Assembly: GCA_045598945.1 (NCBI GenBank)
Contig: JAZRVD010000229.1
Location: forward strand, 1 to 22,831
Origin: Colimorpha sp045598945
GTDB lineage: Bacteria > Bacteroidota > Bacteroidia > Bacteroidales > P3
Length of the DNA: 22,831 nt
Direction: 5' to 3'
In this document: positions 17,856-22,831 of the stretch, piece by piece
Position numbering within the stretch: the first letter of the stretch is position 1
Layout: each line of letters starts with the position of its first letter
Notes under the pieces: generated by a model
Database searches by the model: none
The model's input: the letters and a program-made list of their open reading frames with translations, nothing else
What the model was told of the DNA's origin: nothing
Translations under genes and position numbers: made by a program

Positions 17856-18452
17856 GTGCTTGTTGTTGATGATACTATAGTTTCCGACGATGTTGTCGAT
17901 TGCTCTTTCTCTTGCAATATTGCTTGTTGCAAGGGCGCCTGCTGTGTCGAAGGCGACAGCGGTGCTCCGCTCGACGACGACGAGGTGCCTCTCCTTCAAG
18001 ACATCCTCCCGCAGGTATTGCCTTATATGTCGCCTAAGGGTGTCGAGGCCGTCAATAGGCAAGGCGTAGCTGTATGCGACAAGGATGGCGACATCGGCAC
18101 GCCGCTCGTCGACGGCAAGGAGTGCGCCTTTGTCACTTTCGACAACAACGGCGTGGCTCTTTGCGCTATTCAACAGGCATACCTCGATGGCGTTGTCTCT
18201 TTCCCTAAGCCTGTCTCGTGTCATCTCTATCCTATCCGGGTGCAGAATTATGGCAAGTTTCGCGCCGTCAATTACCATCAGTGGAACGTCTGCCGTCCTG
18301 CCAAGTTCGCATGCCGTCAGTGCCTTTCCGCCGACAAGTGCTCGCTAAGCAGCAATATACCTCTATATATCTATCTCAAAGAGCCTCTTATTCGTAAGTT
18401 CGGCAAGCAGTGGTACGACAACCTCCTGTCGGAGATAGCACTGCGTCATTAA
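17856..18452 (+). CDS. DUF3109-family cysteine-rich protein
   Basis: A 198-residue protein with 14 cysteines. The N-terminal cluster is C16, C20, C24, C25, C29, C30 in the form CSFSCNIACCKGACC, followed by VEGDSGAPL (31-39), which I recognise as the DUF3109 signature. Later cysteines are C74, C90, C103, C122 in SCHLYPIRV, and C146, C153, C156, C162. The spacing suggests a metal or iron-sulfur site, but the family has no established function known to me. The start must be GTG at 17856: a TAA at 17841 closes the frame upstream, and no in-frame ATG precedes the cysteine cluster. The gene lies 17 bases after the dehydrogenase and 12 before lspA, within the same run. Confidence 0.85.
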   Translation: MLVVDDTIVSDDVVDCSFSCNIACCKGACCVEGDSGAPLDDDEVPLLQDILPQVLPYMSPKGVEAVNRQGVAVCDKDGDIGTPLVDGKECAFVTFDNNGVALCAIQQAYLDGVVSFPKPVSCHLYPIRVQNYGKFRAVNYHQWNVCRPAKFACRQCLSADKCSLSSNIPLYIYLKEPLIRKFGKQWYDNLLSEIALRH

Positions 18453-18464
18453 TTTTTACCGTTT

Positions 18465-19103
18465 ATGCAAAAAAAACATTATCGCATCATTGCTTACATC
18501 GTACCGCTTGTTCTTATCATAGATCAGCTCATCAAAATTCTTGTCAAGACGAACATGCAGATTGGCGAGGAGATACCTCTTATCGGCGACTGGTGCAAGA
18601 TTTATTTCGTCGAAAACGAGGGCATGGCTTTTGGCGTCTCTTTTGGCGGCTATTGGGGCAAGCTTTGTCTCTCGCTCTTTAGAATTATAGCTTCGTCTTT
18701 TATTATGTGGTATCTCTTGTCCCTTGTCAAGAAAGGTACGCGCACCGCTATCGTTGTCTCTATGTCGCTCATCTTTGTCGGCGCTGTAGGCAACCTTATT
18801 GACAGCTGTTTCTATGGTCTTATCTTCGACAACAGCTATTACAATGTGGCTCAGCTCTTCCCACCAGAAGGGGGCTATGCTCCTCTCTTTTTCGGCAAGG
18901 TGGTGGACATGTTCTATTTACCTCTCATCGACACAGTGTGGCCTGAATGGGTGCCTGTTGTGGGGGGGCAGCCTTTCGTTTTCTTCAATGCTATCTTCAA
19001 TTTTGCCGATATCGCTATCACTTTTGGCGTTATTATCTTGATTGTCGACCAACTTTTTTTTGCTAAAAGGGGTTCTAAATCAGCAGATAATGAAAAAGAA
19101 TGA
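18465..19103 (+). CDS. lspA: Lipoprotein signal peptidase (signal peptidase II)
   Basis: A 212-residue inner-membrane aspartyl protease that removes the signal peptide from diacylglyceryl prolipoproteins. Conserved elements: D20 near the end of the first membrane helix, VENEGMAFG (49-57), GNLIDSCFYG (109-118), and the catalytic pair D148 in VVDMFYLPL and D182 in NFADIAITFG. Hydrophobic segments are near 8-26, 68-88, 95-112 and 183-199. It is longer than the roughly 165 residues of E. coli LspA, mainly through an insertion (about 120-147, with PPEGGYAPLFFGK) before the first catalytic aspartate, which I associate with Bacteroidota versions. It is the last gene before the tRNA promoter, and its substrates would include the lipoproteins encoded downstream. 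Confidence 0.93.
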   Translation: MQKKHYRIIAYIVPLVLIIDQLIKILVKTNMQIGEEIPLIGDWCKIYFVENEGMAFGVSFGGYWGKLCLSLFRIIASSFIMWYLLSLVKKGTRTAIVVSMSLIFVGAVGNLIDSCFYGLIFDNSYYNVAQLFPPEGGYAPLFFGKVVDMFYLPLIDTVWPEWVPVVGGQPFVFFNAIFNFADIAITFGVIILIVDQLFFAKRGSKSADNEKE

Positions 19104-19110
19104 AAAAATA

Positions 19111-19142
19111 TTTGGTGGATTGGAAAATATGTCGTATCTTTG
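19111..19142 (+). promoter_or_regulatory. Promoter of the tRNA-Phe gene
   Basis: The -33 box TTTG (19111-19114) and the -7 box TATCTTTG (19135-19142) are exactly 20 bases apart, a textbook Bacteroidota promoter. Transcription would start near 19149, about 18 bases before the mature tRNA. It may also drive the two-component operon beyond the tRNA. Confidence 0.75.
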
Positions 19143-19166
19143 CACTCGCTTTCAAGGAAGAAACAC

Positions 19167-19239
<73 letters not shown>

Positions 19240-19240
19240 C

Positions 19241-19273
19241 GAGAGGAGGTGCGTAAGCACTTCCTCTTTTTTT
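19241..19273 (+). terminator. Rho-independent terminator after tRNA-Phe
   Basis: GAGGAGGTGC (19243-19252) pairs with GCACTTCCTC (19257-19266) over ten positions with one G-U, around the loop GTAA, and is followed directly by seven Ts. Two more outer pairs are possible. It starts one base after the tRNA and ends 12 bases before the response regulator start. Confidence 0.9.
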
Positions 19274-19285
19274 AATTTTTACATT

Positions 19286-19960
19286 GTGTATAACATTCTT
19301 ATCGTCGACGACGAACAGGACCTACGCGAAATACTGTCGTTCAATTTTGAGTCCGAAAACTTCTCCGTCTCGGTTGCTTCTAATGGCGAAGAGGCTTTAG
19401 ATGTCATCCGTCATGCTGCCGTGCCTTTCGACATCGTTCTGCTCGATGTCATGATGCAAAACCTTTCGGGCTTCGAGGTGGCAAGCATTCTACGTTCCGA
19501 AGGCAATCAGGTGCCTATCATCTTCCTTACGGCTCTCGCCGACGACGAGTCCCAGCTTCAAGGTTTCGGCTTCGGCGCCGACGACTACATCTCCAAGCCA
19601 TTCTCTTTCACCACCGTACTCGCTCGCGTCCGTGCTGTCCTCAAACGTTCTGCCGCTCCAACTCAGCCTTCGCTGCTTGTTGTAGGCAATCTTTCGTTCG
19701 ATTTGCAAAATGCACGCGTTGTCGTCAACGGCGATGAAATTGTGCTGACAAAAAAAGAGTTTGCCATCCTCTCGCTCCTTCTTCAGCCCGTTGGACGCTA
19801 TTACCTCCGTGAACAAATCCTCGACAAGGTGTGGGGCGACGACATCTGCGTCAACGACCGTAGCGTTGATGTTCATATTGCACGCCTGCGCAAAAAACTG
19901 GGCCCTGAAGGCGTGCATATCGTCAACCGCACTGGGTTTGGCTATGCATACGTAATATAA
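19286..19960 (+). CDS. OmpR/PhoB-family response regulator
   Basis: From a GTG start the product has 224 residues, normal for the family. The frame is open upstream to an ATG at 19208, but that start lies inside the tRNA, and the extension would cover the terminator. The receiver domain (2-120) has the acidic pair D8/D9, phosphorylation site D54 in VLLDVMM, T82 and K104 in SKPF. The winged-helix DNA-binding domain (about 128-224) has LTKKEFAILSLLL (154-166), RSVDVHIARLRKKL (192-205) and a final RTGFGYAYVI. It is the transcription-factor half of a two-component system with the kinase 9 bases downstream. With only 12 bases from the terminator to the start, expression must come by read-through or from a promoter inside the tRNA region. 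Confidence 0.92.
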   Translation: MYNILIVDDEQDLREILSFNFESENFSVSVASNGEEALDVIRHAAVPFDIVLLDVMMQNLSGFEVASILRSEGNQVPIIFLTALADDESQLQGFGFGADDYISKPFSFTTVLARVRAVLKRSAAPTQPSLLVVGNLSFDLQNARVVVNGDEIVLTKKEFAILSLLLQPVGRYYLREQILDKVWGDDICVNDRSVDVHIARLRKKLGPEGVHIVNRTGFGYAYVI

Positions 19961-19969
19961 TTCTCTGTC

Positions 19970-20812
19970 ATGTATACGCTTTTCCTCGCCGTTTTCATCC
20001 TCCTTCTGGTGGTGCTTGCTGTGGTCGCTGTATTCCGTCGCCGCTCCACTGTCGTGCAACTTCGCAAAGTGGTGCAGGAGGTTGAGGAGTCTAAGTGTCA
20101 GCTTGTCGCCGAGCAGCGCCGCAACCAGCAGCTCAAACAGGAGATGACCAACAATATTGCTCATGAGCTTAAGACTCCTGTCAGCAGTATACGCGGCTAT
20201 CTCGAGATCCTTCTTGGCGACAAGCCTGTCAGCGACGACAAGCGACGCTTCTTCCTCGACCGCTGTTATCAGCAGACCTTGCGCCTCTCGGCTCTCATCA
20301 ACGATGTGTCGCTTATCAACAAGCTTGAAGAGGCCGACGACCTTTTCCCTGTCGAGTCTTTGCAAGTAGCTTCAATAGTCGACGAGGCTATGGCCGACCT
20401 CTACGACAAGGCTCATGCTATCTCTATATCTTTTGACAACAATGTCGCCGACACAATATGCGTGCAGGGTAACAAGTCGCTGTTATATGCTATCTTTCGA
20501 AACCTGGTAGAAAATGCTGTCGCCTATGCCGGCGAGGGCGTCTCTGTCGTCGTCGAAAGCTATAAGGTTGAGAATGGTCTTGTCTTTTTCCATTTCTTCG
20601 ACACTGGCCGCGGCGTTGACAGTAAGTTTCTCCCTGTCCTCTTCGATCGTTTCTTGCGTGTCGAGAATGGCCGCAGCCGTCAGAGCGGCGGCACAGGTCT
20701 TGGCCTCTCCATCGTCAAGCATGCCGTCATCTTTCATGGTGGCACTATATATGTGAAGAATAGAGAACAGGGCGGCCTCGAGTTTTTCTTCTCGCTCCGT
20801 TCTGCTATATAG
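19970..20812 (+). CDS. Sensor histidine kinase without a sensory domain
   Basis: A 280-residue kinase. One N-terminal membrane helix (about 3-22, then RRR) is followed by a short helical linker with coiled-coil character (28-60). The HisKA domain has the phospho-accepting H65 in NNIAHELKTPVSSIRGYLEI. The ATPase domain has the N box RNLVENA (177-183), G1 box DTGRGVD (211-217), F box LFDRFLR (224-230) and G2 box GGTGLGLSIVKH (240-251). All catalytic boxes are intact, so it should phosphorylate the regulator encoded 9 bases upstream. There is no periplasmic domain and no PAS or HAMP domain, so the signal is probably sensed in the membrane, through a partner protein or through the linker. The lipoprotein gene starts 11 bases downstream. 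Confidence 0.92.
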   Translation: MYTLFLAVFILLLVVLAVVAVFRRRSTVVQLRKVVQEVEESKCQLVAEQRRNQQLKQEMTNNIAHELKTPVSSIRGYLEILLGDKPVSDDKRRFFLDRCYQQTLRLSALINDVSLINKLEEADDLFPVESLQVASIVDEAMADLYDKAHAISISFDNNVADTICVQGNKSLLYAIFRNLVENAVAYAGEGVSVVVESYKVENGLVFFHFFDTGRGVDSKFLPVLFDRFLRVENGRSRQSGGTGLGLSIVKHAVIFHGGTIYVKNREQGGLEFFFSLRSAI

Positions 20813-20823
20813 TTTTTATCGTC

Positions 20824-21768
20824 ATGTCTCTTGCTTCTACTAAATTCTTGTCTGTGTTAGGGTGCCTCTCTCTTTTGTCTTTGCACTCTTGCGACTTTCC
20901 TGCCAAGGTCGAGGAACAAGCCTCTCAGCCTGATGCCGGCGTTACGTCGGTCGCCTCTCTATCTGGCAGAGTTGTCAAATATCTCGATGCCGACAGGCAT
21001 GTCTTGTCGTCGGAGAAGCAGGCGGTATACTGTCGTAGTGCTTTCTATAGCAATGACTCTATTGTCGTTGATAGTCTTGTGCAGGACTTCAAGACCGACG
21101 GCTCTTTGGTTTTTGAAGGTCATCTTTCTGCCGAAGACCCTGATGTCTATGTGGGCGAGTGTATGTGGTACAACAGGCAAGGCCTTGTCGAGAAGCACAG
21201 GTATGACGGCAAGGACAACAGTATTCATGTTCATCATAAAAGATACTATCGCAACGGTGTGCTCTTCTCCGAGTCGCACTATCTCGACAGCCTCATCATC
21301 TGGTCTAAGGCCTACTATCAATCCTCTGCTCTCAAAGAGTCATGCAACTATGCGGCTGGCAAGATGGACGGCGCTCAGAAGGCGTATTACGAAAACGGCA
21401 GGCTTATGTCGGTAACTTCTTGGAACAAGGGTGTTCTCTCTGGCTCCTACAAGGAGTACTACTCCAATGGACGGCAAAAGGTTGTTGGAAGATACAAAGA
21501 CAATGTAAAGGTGGGGACATGGCGGTATTTCGACGAGCAGGGTGGGTCTGTTAGTTATTGCTATTCTGCCCACACTGATAATGCAGTCAAGGAATACGAG
21601 ATGGTGTGGAATGAATGTGTCAATTATCAAAATATATTGTATAGCAACAATATCCCTCCATATAGCGTAGCGCATACCTCTATGAGTCTGCAAGAGCTGA
21701 AAGAGCTTAGGCAGTCTCTTGTCAATCAGATAGAAGGCAACGGTCTCTCTAATTCCTATAGACGCTGA
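20824..21768 (+). CDS. Lipoprotein with MORN-like (YwqK-type) repeats
   Basis: The 314-residue protein has a signal ending in the lipobox LHSC (20-23, lipidated C23). The middle, about 107-240, contains MORN-variant repeats of the form YYxNGxLxxxxxYxxGxxxGxxKxYY. Examples are RYYRNGVLFSESHYLDS (140-156), AYYENGRLMSVTSWNKGVLS (187-206), EYYSNGRQKVVGRYKDNVKV (211-230) and GTWRYFDEQG (231-240). Such repeats occur in YwqK-like proteins and generally make beta-hairpin stacks; no enzymatic function is implied. The C-terminal part (250-314) is unassigned. The residues after C23 (DFPAKVEE) do not match the surface export signal, so I expect a periplasm-facing protein. It lies 11 bases after the kinase and could be an accessory or target of the two-component system (inference). 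Confidence 0.8.
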   Translation: MSLASTKFLSVLGCLSLLSLHSCDFPAKVEEQASQPDAGVTSVASLSGRVVKYLDADRHVLSSEKQAVYCRSAFYSNDSIVVDSLVQDFKTDGSLVFEGHLSAEDPDVYVGECMWYNRQGLVEKHRYDGKDNSIHVHHKRYYRNGVLFSESHYLDSLIIWSKAYYQSSALKESCNYAAGKMDGAQKAYYENGRLMSVTSWNKGVLSGSYKEYYSNGRQKVVGRYKDNVKVGTWRYFDEQGGSVSYCYSAHTDNAVKEYEMVWNECVNYQNILYSNNIPPYSVAHTSMSLQELKELRQSLVNQIEGNGLSNSYRR

Positions 21769-21791
21769 GCACCCCATCCTTGCAGCTTCTT

Positions 21792-22220
21792 AACGCCCCA
21801 ACGGGGCAACAAGCTTTCAGCCCAGGGCAGCACCCTGGGTGTTATCGCCCGTCAATCCTCGCCCTGTAAGGGCAAAAGCACTATCTACACTTTGCGATTT
21901 GGCGGACAGAATAATTTGTAATTAATGGACGATGATAATTTGTATTTAACGTCCCAACGGGGCAGCAAGCTTTCAGCCCAGAGCAGCACCCTGGGTATTA
22001 TCGCCCGTCAATTCTCGCCCTGTAAGGGCAAAAGCACTACCCACACTATTTGCGATTTGTCGTACAGAATAATATGTAATTAACGAACAGTGGTAATTTG
22101 CATTTAACGCCCCAACGGGGCAGCAAGTTTTCAGCCCATGGCAGCACCCTGGGTGTTTTCGTCCGTCAATCCTCGCCCTGTAAGGGCAAAAGCACTACCC
22201 ACACTTTGTGATTTATCGGA
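21792..22220 (+). repeat. Tandem array of a 156-158 base unit rich in palindromes
   Basis: Two full copies (21792-21947, 21948-22105) and a third that loses similarity near 22220. Copies 1 and 2 differ at about seven positions in their first 100 bases, and the spacer half is also homologous, so this is true tandem duplication. Each copy holds three small hairpins: GCCCC-AAC-GGGGC, CCCAGGG-CAGCA-CCCTGGG and GCCCT-GTA-AGGGC (copy 1 at 21795-21807, 21821-21839 and from 21861). The first and third keep pairing in all copies; the second has one mismatch in copies 2 and 3. No protein frame is evident. I recall similar dispersed palindromic repeats in Bacteroidales genomes. The array follows the MORN gene stop by 23 bases and could end or stabilise that transcript. 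Confidence 0.85.
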
Positions 22221-22254
22221 TTAAACATGTCGGCTGTTTATTGCACTATCAACA

Positions 22255-22302
22255 TTCTAAATTCATAACTCATACCTCTAATTTCTAAATTCATAACTCA
22301 TA
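22255..22302 (+). repeat. 20-base direct repeat, two copies
   Basis: TTCTAAATTCATAACTCATA occurs at 22255-22274 and again, identically, at 22283-22302, separated by eight bases. It is AT-rich. Short repeats of this kind are common filler in Bacteroidales intergenic DNA, but this pair sits just ahead of a promoter element and could bind a regulator. Confidence 0.7.
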
Positions 22303-22324
22303 ATTTTTATTTCACTATTTCTCT

Positions 22325-22332
22325 TATCTTTG
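22325..22332 (+). promoter_or_regulatory. Candidate -7 promoter element
   Basis: TATCTTTG is identical to the -7 box of the tRNA promoter. There is no TTTG 19-21 bases upstream, only AT-rich DNA, so the -33 half is weak. Transcription would start near 22339, ahead of a short reading frame and a strong terminator. Confidence 0.45.
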
Positions 22333-22357
22333 TATGATAACATTCTTGTTGGAAAGC

Positions 22358-22435
22358 ATGTATAACTATCGTAAAATCAACATATTGACAAGAGTAATGA
22401 GTGCTCGCCACCTGCTATCGCTAACTTTTATATAA
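22358..22435 (+). CDS. Possible 25-residue leader peptide
   Basis: The frame starts at ATG 22358, about 20 bases after the predicted transcription start, and ends at TAA 22433-22435, five bases before the terminator stem. An in-frame ATG at 22334 lies too close to the -7 element to be transcribed. The peptide starts MYNYRKIN and ends HLLSLTFI; its late Leu codons are CTG CTA, then CTA after a serine. CTA seems uncommon in the window's genes. Position and size fit an attenuator leader peptide, but a frame this short can arise by chance. Confidence 0.3.
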   Translation: MYNYRKINILTRVMSARHLLSLTFI

Positions 22436-22440
22436 CGCTT

Positions 22441-22486
22441 ACACCGCTATGGGCTTCTGTCTCAGCTCGTAGTGGCGTTTTTTTTT
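22441..22486 (+). terminator. Strong rho-independent terminator or attenuator
   Basis: ACACCGCTATGGGC (22441-22454) pairs with GCTCGTAGTGGCGT (22465-22478) over 14 positions with one mismatch and three G-U pairs, around the loop TTCTGTCTCA. A run of Ts to 22486 follows. No full-length gene precedes it within several hundred bases, so it must end a short RNA (about 22339-22486) or act as an attenuator for the genes beyond. Confidence 0.8.
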
Positions 22487-22542
22487 ATGTACTTTTTTTT
22501 GACAACTTATTCACATTATATTAATACCAAATTTATAAAATT

Positions 22543-22685
22543 ATGTATAACAAAGCTTTTTTTTTGACGAGCCGCAAGCCATGGTGGTACGGTTCGACGT
22601 GATGGATGTCATCAGCACATCGGGTGGTGTGTCTAAAACGTATTTCGAGGGGTCTTCCATCAATAATGCCGTCGAGGCGGAATGA
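22543..22685 (+). pseudogene. Small protein frame broken at a run of nine Ts
   Basis: From ATG 22543 the frame reads MYNKAFF, then leaves the coding-like frame at the T run (22557-22565) and stops after 19 residues at 22602. With one extra T the frame continues as MYNKAFFFDEPQAMVVRFDV and beyond to TGA 22683-22685, 47 residues in all. The second frame, with PQAMVVRFDVMDVISTSGG, resembles a class of tiny Bacteroidales proteins I recall (a Tyr/Pro start, an alternating hydrophobic stretch, then SGG), often near surface-protein genes. It could be read by slippage, be phase-variable, be truly broken, or reflect a sequencing error in the homopolymer. An in-frame ATG at 22581 offers a 34-residue version without any shift. 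Confidence 0.45.
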
Positions 22686-22695
22686 TGTTACAATG

Positions 22696-22712
22696 GCGTT
22701 GCAACGCTTTTT
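22696..22712 (+). terminator. Weak terminator-like palindrome
   Basis: The perfect palindrome GCGTTGCAACGC (22696-22707) can fold as a four-base-pair hairpin and is followed by five Ts. It lies 10 bases after the end of the broken small frame and 29 before the lipoprotein start, so it might end or damp a transcript between them. Confidence 0.35.
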
Positions 22713-22741
22713 CAATGACAATTAAAAATCAATAAATAATA

Positions 22742-22831
22742 ATGAAGAAATTTATCTTTATGCTGTCGGCCTCGTTGCTGTTGCTGGCGGCATGCTCCAA
22801 GGACGACGAGGCCCTTGTGCAGCAGAACGGC
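22742..22831 (+). CDS. Predicted surface-exposed lipoprotein, 3' end missing
   Basis: Only the first 30 codons are inside the window. The start MKKFIFML leads into a hydrophobic core and a clean lipobox LAAC (15-18, lipidated C18). The mature end reads CSKDDE, which fits the lipoprotein export signal described for Bacteroidota (a Lys and acidic residues just after the Cys; CQKDDE in Capnocytophaga). This predicts that the protein is flipped to the cell surface. The rest is unseen, so the function is unknown. It follows the small broken frame by 56 bases and may share its promoter. Confidence 0.8.
   Translation, partial: MKKFIFMLSASLLLLAACSKDDEALVQQNG

Noticed and set aside
21792..22220. CRISPR array
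   Set aside because: The units are about 157 bases with homologous spacers and several internal hairpins, unlike short repeats with unique spacers, and no cas genes are present.
22487..22567. A 27-codon frame starting right after the terminator T run
   Set aside because: AT-rich low-complexity translation with no recognisable features; overlaps the broken small frame.
22533..22721. A 62-codon open frame on the - strand
   Set aside because: It is antisense to the more plausible small frame and to its flanking hairpin and T run, and shows no recognisable motif.

Overview
The window looks like a stretch of a Bacteroidales chromosome (phylum Bacteroidota). The evidence is a gene for SprA/Sov, the outer-membrane channel of the type IX secretion system; two promoters of the phylum type (TTTG, 20 bases, TAnnTTTG); a tRNA without an encoded CCA end; lipoproteins with relaxed or export-type signals; and start sites without clear Shine-Dalgarno sequences. 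All convincing genes lie on the + strand, closely packed, with AT-rich DNA only in the gaps. I cannot name a genus.

Region 1 (1-13118) is one long run of genes in the same direction: the 3' three quarters of sprA, a TPR protein, a DedA membrane protein, an unlisted 45-residue membrane microprotein, sufS, recN, an M23 envelope peptidase and aroK. Gaps run from 4-base overlaps to about 30 bases, so much of it is probably co-transcribed. A 303-base AT-rich gap follows, holding a good promoter and a stem-loop.

Region 2 (13422-19103) is a second tight run: a DegT-type aminotransferase, an M16 zinc peptidase, a voltage-gated-type potassium channel, a 2-hydroxyacid dehydrogenase, a cysteine-rich DUF3109 protein (GTG start) and lspA. 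LspA matures lipoproteins, and at least two lipoproteins are encoded further down.

Region 3 (19104-21768) has a tRNA-Phe with its own promoter and a strong terminator. Only 12 bases later comes a GTG-started OmpR-type response regulator, then a histidine kinase with no sensor domain and a MORN-like repeat lipoprotein. These three look like one operon, but there is little room for a separate promoter between terminator and regulator.

Region 4 (21769-22831) is the unusual part. It has a tandem array of a 156-158 base unit (two full copies and a partial one), each copy with three small palindromes, then a 20-base direct repeat. Next come a -7 promoter element, a possible 25-codon leader peptide and a strong terminator, an arrangement like an attenuator or small-RNA gene. 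A small reading frame follows that is broken at a run of nine Ts, and the window ends in a lipoprotein whose CSKDDE start resembles the Bacteroidota surface-export signal. I see no CRISPR array, transposase, integrase or defence cluster. The best candidates for something undescribed are small: the leader/terminator unit, the slippery-run microprotein and the tRNA-coupled two-component operon.
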